Assembly (NCBI RefSeq): GCF_024753145.1
Contig: NZ_JANUGU010000012.1
Location: 1 to 64,000 of the forward strand
DNA: 64,000 bases
Direction of reading: 5' to 3'
Source of the DNA: Massilia terrae
GTDB lineage: Bacteria > Pseudomonadota > Gammaproteobacteria > Burkholderiales > Burkholderiaceae_D
Positions 57,179 through 64,000 of the stretch are shown here, one piece after another. Positions within the stretch are counted from its first letter, which is position 1. Every line of letters begins with the position of its first letter. The position numbers were made by a program, and so were the translations under genes. The notes under the pieces were generated by a model. The model saw only the letters and a program-made list of their open reading frames with translations, did not search any database and was not told the origin of the DNA.

Positions 57179-58954
57179 TCAGTCCGGGGTGTCGCCGTCG
57201 CGCAGGCGCAAGCGGTCCTGTTCGAAGGAGCGCGCCAGCTCTTCGCGCGCGGCCTGGGTGATCGAAATCATCTTGCTTTCGTCCTGGTAGAAGGGCTGGA
57301 TGGCCTCCAGCGTCTCCAGGTTGTGCTTGCGGAATTTGCGGCGCGCGCGCTCCGCCTTGTCGTGCGCGACGCCCATCTGCTCCAGCGCGTGCTGGCCGAT
57401 CAGCATGGCCGACTCGAAGGTCTCGCGCTCGATCAGCTCGATGCCGCGTGCGCGCAGCTCGTACACGTGGGACAGGTTGCGCGCCCGCGCGACGATCTTG
57501 AGGTGCGGGAAGTACTGCTGGGCCAGATCGGTCAGCTTGAGGCTGGCTTCCATGTCGTCGATGGCGTTGATCAGCACGCTCGCCTTGCCGGCGCCGGCGG
57601 CTTGCAGCAGGTCGAGCCGCGTGGCGTCGCCGTAGAACACGCGAAAGCCGAAGCGGCGCAGGGACTCGATCAGGTCCGGGTCGTTGTCCAGCACGGTGAC
57701 CTTGATGCCGGAAGCCATCAGGATGCGGCCGGCGATCTGGCCCACGCGGCCGAAACCGGCGATGATCACGCGCGCACCTTCCGGTTCGATCGCGTCCGGC
57801 TCGCGTGGCGGCTCGCGGTTCAGGACCCCGGCGGCCCTGTCGCCGGCCGCCACCGCCAGCGGCGTCAGGGCCATCGACACTGCCACCATCAGCACCAGCA
57901 GCTGGTCCCAGCGCGTCGAGATCACGCCGACGGAGCCGGCCACGCCGAACACCACGAAGGCGAATTCGCTGCCCTGCGCCAGCACGCCAGCAAACGGCCA
58001 GCGCTGCACCGCCGGAATCGGCATCGGGCGCGCGATCACTCCAGTCACCAGCATCTTGAGCAGCATGAAGCCGGCCGCGAGCCCCAATACCAGCAAGGGC
58101 TCGTTGGCCAGCAGGCCGAGGTTGGCCGACATGCCGACGGAGGTGAAGAACAGCCCCAGCAGCAAGCCCTTGAACGGTTCCAGGTCCGCTTCCAGCGCCT
58201 TGCGGTATTCGGAACTGGCGAGCAGCACGCCGGCCAGGAAAGCCCCCAGGCCCATCGACAGCCCGGCCAGCGTCATCAGCTGGGCGATGCCGAGCACCAG
58301 CAGCAGCGCGAAGGCGGTGAAGATTTCGCGCAGCCCGGTGCGCGCAATCAGGCGCAGAAGCGGCGGCAGCGCGTAGCGGCCGCCCACCAGCACCGCCGCT
58401 ACCGCGCCGAATGCGAGCGGGGCGTTGAAGGCGGGATGGCCGGCTCCGGCCAGCATCGGCGTGACTACCAGCAGCGGGATCGCGGCCATGTCCTGGAACA
58501 GCAGGATCGCGAACGCCGCGTTGCCGGCGGGCGTGTTGTCCAGGTGCCGCTCCTGCATGTTCTGCACCGCGATCGCGGTCGACGACAGGGCCAGCGTGAC
58601 GCCGGCCACCAGCGCGCCGGCCAGCGGCAGCCCGAGCAGCCAGGCGGCGCCGGCCAGCGGCAGCCCGCAGGCCAGCAGCTGCAGTGTGCCGCCGCCGAGC
58701 ACCAGGCGGCGCATCGCGAGCAGCTTTTTCGGCTGCAGTTCGAGGCCGATCAGGAACAGCATCAGCACCACGCCGATCTCGGCCACCTCGCTGGCCAGCT
58801 CGACCTTGTGAATCAGCGCCAGGCCCCACGGCCCGATGATGCAGCCGCCGATCAGGTAGCCGAGCACCGAGCCCAGCCCCAGCCGCTGGGCGAGCGGCAC
58901 CAGCAGCACCGCGGTGACGAGGAAGACGATGGGCGTGAGGAGCAGTTCGGGCAT
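57179..58954 (-). CDS. KefB/KefC-type monovalent cation:proton antiporter-2 with RCK/TrkA-N domain (591 aa)
   Basis: The N-terminal transporter of about 380 residues has GLGSVLGYLIGGCIIGPWGL, VGVVLMLFLIGLELQPKKL-type helix-loop segments and LALSSTAIAVQNMQER with LLFQDMAAIPLL (the Gln-Asp of the ion path). A Rossmann TrkA-N domain (about 415-535; VIIAGFGRVGQIAGRILMASGIKVTVLDNDPD) binds NAD(H) or glutathione adducts in Kef systems and gates K+ efflux. No KefF/KefG-like ancillary gene is adjacent. Inner membrane; may protect against electrophiles. Confidence 0.92.
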   Translation of the reverse strand: MPELLLTPIVFLVTAVLLVPLAQRLGLGSVLGYLIGGCIIGPWGLALIHKVELASEVAEIGVVLMLFLIGLELQPKKLLAMRRLVLGGGTLQLLACGLPLAGAAWLLGLPLAGALVAGVTLALSSTAIAVQNMQERHLDNTPAGNAAFAILLFQDMAAIPLLVVTPMLAGAGHPAFNAPLAFGAVAAVLVGGRYALPPLLRLIARTGLREIFTAFALLLVLGIAQLMTLAGLSMGLGAFLAGVLLASSEYRKALEADLEPFKGLLLGLFFTSVGMSANLGLLANEPLLVLGLAAGFMLLKMLVTGVIARPMPIPAVQRWPFAGVLAQGSEFAFVVFGVAGSVGVISTRWDQLLVLMVAVSMALTPLAVAAGDRAAGVLNREPPREPDAIEPEGARVIIAGFGRVGQIAGRILMASGIKVTVLDNDPDLIESLRRFGFRVFYGDATRLDLLQAAGAGKASVLINAIDDMEASLKLTDLAQQYFPHLKIVARARNLSHVYELRARGIELIERETFESAMLIGQHALEQMGVAHDKAERARRKFRKHNLETLEAIQPFYQDESKMISITQAAREELARSFEQDRLRLRDGDTPD

Positions 58955-59035
58955 GGTGTATGGATTCTGGCTTGCAAAGATTATATCGAAGCTATTACCC
59001 GAGCCGGATATCTGTTGCGCACAAATCCAGCTTCC

Positions 59036-59064
59036 TTGGCATGCTGCTCATTTTCCTTTACGAT
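59036..59064 (+). promoter_or_regulatory. Sigma-70-like promoter of the M13 peptidase gene
   Basis: TTGGCA (59036-59041) and TACGAT (59059-59064) are 17 bases apart, 35 bases before the ATG. Confidence 0.5.
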
Positions 59065-59098
59065 CGGCAAGCTTTAATAATTCGTTCATGGAGACAAA

Positions 59099-61156
59099 AT
59101 GAAGCGTACTTTGTGCAGCATCGCAATCGCCGGCCTGTTCATGGTCCCGGCATGGGCAGCGGAACCGGCGGCCGACACCGCCGTGGCCAGCGTGGCCGCG
59201 ACCCAGCGCGCCGGCGTCGACGTCGCCGCCTTCGACACCGCGGTGCGCCCGCAGGACGACTTCTTCCGCTACACCCAGGGCAAGTGGCTGCACGACGTCG
59301 AGATCCCGGCCGACCGTTCGAGCTGGGGCGCCTTCAACATCGCCTCCGACAAGGTGGAGCAGCAGATCCGCACCCTGATCGAACAGGCCGCGCACGACAA
59401 GGGCGCCAAGGCCGGCTCGGAAGCCCAGAAGATGGGCGACTTCTACAACAGCTACATCGACCAGAAGCAGCGTGACGCGCTCGGCATCAAGCCGCTCAAG
59501 GGCCAGCTGGACGCGATCGCCGCGCTGCGCGACAAGAAGGACCTGGCGAAGCTGTTCGCGCGCATGAGCAGCACCGGCGCCGGCGCCCCGATCTCGCTGT
59601 CGGTGGGCCAGGACGCGAAGAACTCCACCAGCTACCTGACCGAGATCCGCCAGGGCGGCCTGGGCATGCCCGACCGCGACTACTACCTGTCGCAGGACGC
59701 GCGCCTGGCCGACACCCGCGCCAAATACCAGGCCCACATCGAGAAGATGCTGGCGCTGGCCGGCCACCAGGACGCCGCCGGCGAAGCGGCCCGCATCCTG
59801 GCGCTGGAAACCGAGATCGCGCGCGTGCAGTGGAGCCGTGTCGAGAACCGCGATCCGGTCAAGACCTACAACAAGACTCCGGTCGCGCAGCTGAAGAAGC
59901 TGATGCCGGGCTTTGACTGGAATGGCTACCTGAAGGCGTCCGGCGTGGCCAAGGCCACCGAGGTCGATGTCAACCAGCCGAGCTACCTGGCCAACCTCGA
60001 CGCCGTGATCGATCGCACCCCGCTGACCGACTGGAAGTCCTACTTCGAATTCCGCCTGGTCTCGTCCTACGCCCCTTACCTGTCGCAGCCCTTCGTCGAC
60101 GAGAGCTTCGCCTTCCGCGGCGCGGTGCTGTCCGGGACCAAGGTCAACCGCGCGCTGGAGCAGCTGGCGATCGCCGAGATCAACCGCGACCTCGGCTTCG
60201 TGGTCGGCAAGGCCTATGTGACGGCCCACTTCCCGGCCGAGCGCAAGCAGGAGGTCGAAGCGATGGTCGCCAACTTCAAGCTCGCCTTCCACGAGCGCAT
60301 CGACACGCTGGACTGGATGTCGACCGAGACCAAGCAGGCGGCCCACGCCAAGCTGGACAAGATCAAGGTCAAGATCGGCTACCCGGACAAATGGCGCGAC
60401 TATTCGAAGCTGGTGGTCAAGCCGGGCGACCTGGTCGGCAACGTGGCGCGCTCGCGCGAATTCGCGCGCCAGGAAAACGTGGAAAAGCTGGGCAAGCCGG
60501 TCGACCGCAACGAATGGCACATGACGCCGCAAACCGTGAACGCCTACTACAGCCCGTCGATGAACGAGGTGGTGTTCCCGGCCGCGCGCCTGCAGTATCC
60601 GCTGTATGACACCGACGCCGAACCGGCCATCAATTACGGCGCGGTCGGCATCTCGATCGGCCACGAGATGAGCCACGCCTTCGACGACCAGGGCTCGCAG
60701 TACGACGGCGACGGCAACCTGCGCAACTGGTGGACTGCGGAAGACCGCGAGAAGTTTGCCGCGCGCGGCAAGCTGCTGGCGGCGCAGTACAGCGGCTACA
60801 GCCCGGTGGCCGGCTACCACGTCAACGGCGAGCTGACCCTGGGCGAGAACATCGCCGACAATGCCGGCGCCATCATCGCCAGCCGCGCCTACCAGATTTC
60901 GCTGAAGGGCAAGCCGGCGCCCGTGATCGACGGCTTCACCGCCGAGCAGCGCATCTTCATGGGCCTGGCCCAGGCGCGGCGCGGCAAGGCGCGCGATGCG
61001 GCGCTGATCGCGCAGGTGAAGTCCGACCCGCACTCGCCGTCCGAATACCGGGTCAACGGCGCGCTGGTCAACCATCCGGGCTTCTACGAGGCGTTCGGCG
61101 TCAAGCAGGGCGACAAGATGTACCTGCCGCCCGAGCAGCGCGTGATTTTCTGGTAA
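59099..61156 (+). CDS. M13-family (neprilysin-like) metallopeptidase, secreted (685 aa)
   Basis: A signal peptide (IAIAGLFMVPAWAA) is followed by the M13 N-terminal helical domain (DDFFRYTQGKWLHDVEIPADRSSWGAF) and the catalytic domain: NAYYSPSMNEVVFPAARLQYP, the zinc motif HEMSH at 522-526, ENIADNAG (third ligand Glu and the following Asp) and the C-terminal HSPSEYRVNGALVNHPGFYEAFGVKQGDKMYLPPEQRV, with Arg and the terminal W of the family. It cleaves oligopeptides in the periplasm. GGAGAC lies seven bases before the ATG. Confidence 0.94.
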   Translation: MKRTLCSIAIAGLFMVPAWAAEPAADTAVASVAATQRAGVDVAAFDTAVRPQDDFFRYTQGKWLHDVEIPADRSSWGAFNIASDKVEQQIRTLIEQAAHDKGAKAGSEAQKMGDFYNSYIDQKQRDALGIKPLKGQLDAIAALRDKKDLAKLFARMSSTGAGAPISLSVGQDAKNSTSYLTEIRQGGLGMPDRDYYLSQDARLADTRAKYQAHIEKMLALAGHQDAAGEAARILALETEIARVQWSRVENRDPVKTYNKTPVAQLKKLMPGFDWNGYLKASGVAKATEVDVNQPSYLANLDAVIDRTPLTDWKSYFEFRLVSSYAPYLSQPFVDESFAFRGAVLSGTKVNRALEQLAIAEINRDLGFVVGKAYVTAHFPAERKQEVEAMVANFKLAFHERIDTLDWMSTETKQAAHAKLDKIKVKIGYPDKWRDYSKLVVKPGDLVGNVARSREFARQENVEKLGKPVDRNEWHMTPQTVNAYYSPSMNEVVFPAARLQYPLYDTDAEPAINYGAVGISIGHEMSHAFDDQGSQYDGDGNLRNWWTAEDREKFAARGKLLAAQYSGYSPVAGYHVNGELTLGENIADNAGAIIASRAYQISLKGKPAPVIDGFTAEQRIFMGLAQARRGKARDAALIAQVKSDPHSPSEYRVNGALVNHPGFYEAFGVKQGDKMYLPPEQRVIFW

Positions 61157-61164
61157 GAGCAGTA

Positions 61165-61193
61165 GCGCGCACCCGCGGCGGGCGGGTGCGCGC
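61165..61193 (+). terminator. Strong GC hairpin after the M13 gene
   Basis: GCGCGCACCCG / CGGGTGCGCGC form a perfect 11-base stem with a seven-base loop, nine bases after the stop codon. There is no T-run on either strand, so it is a terminator candidate without a U-tract or an mRNA-stabilising hairpin. Confidence 0.4.
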
Positions 61194-61233
61194 CGTGGAT
61201 TGATGGGGAAGCACACGGCACAGTCTCCATATC

Positions 61234-61464
61234 ATGGCCATCATGCGATCCAAACCGAAGACCCTGCGGGCGAAGCTGCTGCTGCTGGCGATCCTGCCGG
61301 CCACCGTGGCGCATTTCATCGATAAGGTCCAGCGCTACCGGCAGGCGTACAAGGCCGAGATCGCGCGCCACGAGGCGACGCTGGTGGAAAACGCCAGTCA
61401 CCTGCTGGCGATGTCGACGGACCTGGCGCGCGTCGCGCTGGACGGCCCGGGCGGAAAGGTCTAG
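61234..61464 (+). CDS. Small basic hypothetical protein (76 aa)
   Basis: No family recognised. A hydrophobic N-terminal stretch (LRAKLLLLAILPATVAHFI) is followed by a charged helix (KVQRYRQAYKAEIARHEATLVENASHLLAM). It resembles a one-helix membrane anchor with a cytosolic coil, or a fragment of a larger protein. No ribosome-binding site is visible at 61234 or at the second ATG 61243. Its TAG stop shares the tetranucleotide CTAG with the stop of the converging gene. Coding status is moderate. Confidence 0.45.
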   Translation: MAIMRSKPKTLRAKLLLLAILPATVAHFIDKVQRYRQAYKAEIARHEATLVENASHLLAMSTDLARVALDGPGGKV

Positions 61465-62030
61465 TGCCCGCGCCGCTCGATGGAGCCGGCGCCCTTGGCC
61501 AGCGCCATGATCAGCGTGACCAGCCCGGCCAGCCCCAGCATGCTGACAAGCTGCAGCAGCGGCATGCCCGGCGTCGCTTGCGGCGGCAGGATCAGGCCCG
61601 CGCGTTCGAGGCCGAACAGCAGCACCATGGTCCCGGTGACAATCGCCGCCCACACCAGTCCCGGACGGAAGCCGCCGATCAGCATCGCCACGGCCGGGCA
61701 CAGCACGAACCACGCGGTGGTCGGCGCGGCCACCCCGCCCAGGTGCACTGCCATCCACACCTTCAGCAGGAACAGCGCGCCGACGAACAGGTCGCGCGCC
61801 ACCGCCAGCGGCACCCCGGCATTGAGGGTGAACGGGGTCACCATCATGACGATGCCTGCGGTAAGCACCACCATGCCGACCGCGTCGTAGCCGAGCAGGT
61901 GGTACATGAGCACCAGCAGCGGGATGCTGGCGGCGGTGACGGCGGCGAGGATGGACAGGTGGCGCGCCGCCTGCCATTGGCCGCGGTCGACGCGCAGCAG
62001 GTCGGGCAGGATCCGGTCAATGATCGGCAT
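61461..62030 (-). CDS. Polytopic membrane protein resembling a stand-alone 6-TM sensor module (189 aa)
   Basis: Five to six hydrophobic helices fill the protein: AVTAASIPLLVLMYHLLGY, GMVVLTAGIVMMVTPFTLN, LFVGALFLLKVWMAVHLGG, PTTAWFVLCPAVAMLIGGF, LVWAAIVTGTMVLLFGLE and LLQLVSMLGLAGLVTLIMALA. The pattern, and the DRGQWQAARHLSILAAVTA start, resemble the N-terminal membrane-sensor part of some proteobacterial histidine kinases, but no kinase or cyclase domain follows. It could therefore be a truncated sensor or an independent protein. It is 36 bases downstream of the ACAD-ACP gene on the same strand and may be in its operon. Confidence 0.65.
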   Translation of the reverse strand: MPIIDRILPDLLRVDRGQWQAARHLSILAAVTAASIPLLVLMYHLLGYDAVGMVVLTAGIVMMVTPFTLNAGVPLAVARDLFVGALFLLKVWMAVHLGGVAAPTTAWFVLCPAVAMLIGGFRPGLVWAAIVTGTMVLLFGLERAGLILPPQATPGMPLLQLVSMLGLAGLVTLIMALAKGAGSIERRGH

Positions 62031-62066
62031 GATGGTCGGTGGCAGTCAGGTGGGAAAGCGGCCGGC

Positions 62067-64000
62067 TCATGCTGCGCCGGCCGGGTGGCGGTGCTGGTCC
62101 AGGAAGGCGGCCAGCTGGTTCACGCTCTGGTGGTCGAACAGCAGTTCGGGCACGACCTGCATGCCGAGGCGCTGTTCGAGGTCGACCGCGATCGAGGCGG
62201 TCGCCAGCGAATCCATGCCGAGGGTGGTGAACGGCGTGTCGAAGTCGAGCGCGTGGATCTCGCGGCGCTCGCTGCGCAGCCACTTGAGCAGGCACTCGTG
62301 GATGATCGCGCGGGTGGTCGCCGAACCATGGCTTGGGGGCGGTGGCGTGTCCAGTTGCAGATGCGGCGCCGGCGGCGCTGCGGCGGCGCGGCGCAGCAGC
62401 GCGTCCGGCTGGTGGTCTTCGCCGGCCAGCCCCTGTTCGAGGTCGCCGATCGAGTTCGCATAGCCGGCCACCAGTTCGAGCAGGGCGGCGGGGCGCGCAT
62501 ACGGGCGCTGTCCGGCCAGCTCCGACAGCAGCGCCTGCAGCTGGACGTTGAAACGGCGGCGCGCCCACACCACGGCATTGCTGGCCGCGAGCCCTTCGGC
62601 GCCGATGGCCTGCTGGCGCTGCTCGGCCGCGCCCAGCAGGAAGGCGCTGGCGGCCAGTTCGCCCAGGCGGTAGTCGATCCACTGGCGCGCAGCGGCCTGC
62701 GATCCGAACAGCATGGCCGCGCCATCGGCCAGCGCGCCCACGCGCGCGGCGGCGGCGCCCAGTTCGGCGGCCAGCGCGGGCCGCGCCAGCACGGCGCCGA
62801 TGAAGTGCTGCGCCGCGTTGTCCGGCCGCGCCAGCGTCGCGCCGAGGTGCGCGTACAGGGTTTCGGTCGGGCCTTCGAGGATGCGCAACACGCGCGCGTC
62901 GCGCAGGATCTGCGGGACGCCATTGGTTTCGATGTAGCCGCGCCCGCCCAGCATCTGCACCAGCTGGTCGGCGCCATGGCCAAGCAGTTCGCTGGCGGCA
63001 GCCTTGCAGGCCAGGTAGGCTTCCGGAGCGGCCTGGGCGCCGCCGTCGAGCTGCGCGGCGATCGCGTACACCAGCGCTTCGCAGGCCCAGGCCGCCGATG
63101 TCAGGTCCTGCAGGCGCGCGACGGTGACCGCGTTGTCGGCCAGCGTGCCGGTGGCCACCGTACGGCGCCACGCATAGCGCGCCATCAGCTGGGCGCAGCG
63201 TTTCATCGCGCCGACGCACATGGCGCCGATGCCCAGGCGGCTGAACAGCATCGCGTCGTGCGCCGCTTCCATGCCTTCGCCGGGCGCCAGCAGCACCGCG
63301 TCGTCCGGCACGAAGGCGTCATCCAGCAGCACGGTGTTCTGGATCATGCCGCGCATGCCCATGGTCAGCGCTTCCGGACCTTGCGCCAGGCCCTCGTTGT
63401 CGGCGTTGACCAAGAGGGCGATCATGCCCAGCGGGCTGCCGTCGGCCGCGCTGGCCTTGGCGAACACGGTGATCAGGCCGGCCCACGCGGCCAGGCCAAT
63501 CCACTGCTTCTCGGCCTTGACGCGCCAGCCGCCGGCCGTCTTCACGGCGGTCGCGCGCAGCGCCATCGGGTTCGATCCGGCGGCCGGCTCGGTCAGCGCG
63601 AACGCGGCCAGCTGGCGGCCGGAGGCGAGCTGCGGCAGCAGGCGTTCGCGCTGGGCTTCGGAGCCGAAGCGCAGCAGCGGGCGCATGCCAAGGCCATTGT
63701 GCACGCCGACCATGGTGGCCACCGTGAGGTCGACCGCGGCCAGCTGTTCCATCACGCGCAGCAGGTCGGCGGTGGCGAGCTCCTTGCCACCGAAGCGGCG
63801 CGGCGCCTGCAGGCCGAAGAAGCCGGCGTTGCCCAGGTCCAGCACAACGTAGGGCGGGATGGTGCGGCGTTCGTCGATCACGCGCGAATTCAGGCGCCGT
63901 TCGGCATAGCGGCGCAGCCAGGCGATCATCGCATCGGCGCTGGCGCGCGATGCGGCGTGATCGGTTTGCGCGGCCGCCTGCGCGGCCGGCGCCGGCACCG
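62067..64000 (-). CDS. Acyl-CoA dehydrogenase-acyl carrier protein fusion, 5' end beyond the window
   Basis: The visible 644 codons hold an acyl-CoA dehydrogenase domain (FALTEPAAGSNPMALRATAV, KQWIGLAAWAGLITVFAKA, FSRLGIGAMCVGAMKRCAQLM, QMLGGRGYIETNGVPQILRDARVLRILEGPTE), a Pro/Ala linker and a C-terminal acyl carrier protein domain of about 75 residues whose LGMDSLATASIAVDLEQRLG contains the phosphopantetheine Ser. The only near-edge start, a GTG at 63998, lies in an Ala/Pro-rich stretch that looks like an interdomain linker, so the protein probably continues upstream, possibly as a fatty-acyl-AMP ligase fusion. Such proteins desaturate carrier-bound chains in polyketide or lipopeptide pathways. 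Confidence 0.85.
   Translation of the reverse strand, partial: VPAPAAQAAAQTDHAASRASADAMIAWLRRYAERRLNSRVIDERRTIPPYVVLDLGNAGFFGLQAPRRFGGKELATADLLRVMEQLAAVDLTVATMVGVHNGLGMRPLLRFGSEAQRERLLPQLASGRQLAAFALTEPAAGSNPMALRATAVKTAGGWRVKAEKQWIGLAAWAGLITVFAKASAADGSPLGMIALLVNADNEGLAQGPEALTMGMRGMIQNTVLLDDAFVPDDAVLLAPGEGMEAAHDAMLFSRLGIGAMCVGAMKRCAQLMARYAWRRTVATGTLADNAVTVARLQDLTSAAWACEALVYAIAAQLDGGAQAAPEAYLACKAAASELLGHGADQLVQMLGGRGYIETNGVPQILRDARVLRILEGPTETLYAHLGATLARPDNAAQHFIGAVLARPALAAELGAAAARVGALADGAAMLFGSQAAARQWIDYRLGELAASAFLLGAAEQRQQAIGAEGLAASNAVVWARRRFNVQLQALLSELAGQRPYARPAALLELVAGYANSIGDLEQGLAGEDHQPDALLRRAAAAPPAPHLQLDTPPPPSHGSATTRAIIHECLLKWLRSERREIHALDFDTPFTTLGMDSLATASIAVDLEQRLGMQVVPELLFDHQSVNQLAAFLDQHRHPAGAA

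Noticed and set aside
57000-57200. tRNA-Phe as an active attachment site with an integrated element
   Set aside because: No integrase gene and no repeat of the tRNA 3' end could be found in the window by reading.

Overview
The window is a GC-rich chromosomal segment that looks like a betaproteobacterium of the Oxalobacteraceae (Massilia/Telluria-like). This rests on overall gene content: DUF3016 and DUF2058 proteins, several c-di-GMP enzymes, a Xanthomonas/Caulobacter-type TonB receptor, and dispersed GTCGTCCC-type palindromes. It is an inference and no database search was possible. There is no prophage, integrase, complete insertion sequence or CRISPR array.

Layout. 0-32 kb is ordinary chromosomal and envelope material: a GAF histidine kinase, a methyltransferase, a REC/HD-GYP phosphodiesterase, an ECF sigma/anti-sigma/secreted-protein operon, several periplasmic peptidases and hydrolases, a GT39-type glycosyltransferase, a truncated hemoglobin, a PAS-GGDEF-EAL protein, a bestrophin, a chemoreceptor, a CLC transporter, an amidohydrolase and a CAP-domain protein. 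At 32.1-33.4 kb lies a PAS-containing sensor kinase that has lost its phospho-acceptor and ATP-binding core. 33.8-52.1 kb is the outstanding region. 52.1-62 kb returns to housekeeping and membrane genes (DUF2058, yjdM, a diguanylate cyclase, two cation/proton antiporters, tRNA-Phe, an M13 peptidase). The right edge cuts a gene for an acyl-CoA dehydrogenase fused to an acyl carrier protein, which may be the end of a polyketide or lipopeptide-type cluster.

The 33.8-52.1 kb locus reads as a complete mannose-rich glycan (high-mannose N-glycan or fungal mannan) utilisation system. A TonB-dependent receptor imports glycan across the outer membrane. Signal-peptide-bearing GH47 and GH92 alpha-mannosidases, a GH2 beta-mannosidase and a GH31 alpha-glucosidase dismantle it in the periplasm. 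A FucP/GluP-type MFS symporter takes up the monosaccharide. A cytosolic AGE-family isomerase (predicted mannose to fructose) and a PfkB kinase (predicted fructokinase) deliver fructose-6-phosphate. A LacI-type regulator heads the second operon. A flavin-dependent tryptophan-halogenase homologue is translationally coupled to the beta-mannosidase. Genes overlap or nearly abut within two transcription units (receptor/halogenase/GH2 and lacI through GH31), and an identical 10-base motif lies upstream of both.

Repeats. Palindromic elements of two subtypes sit in the larger tail-to-tail gaps. Two copies of a second hairpin family with the arm GGGGTCAGGTCGTCCAA resemble the palindromes associated with REP-associated tyrosine transposases. 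One of these supplies the 3' end of the degenerate kinase gene.
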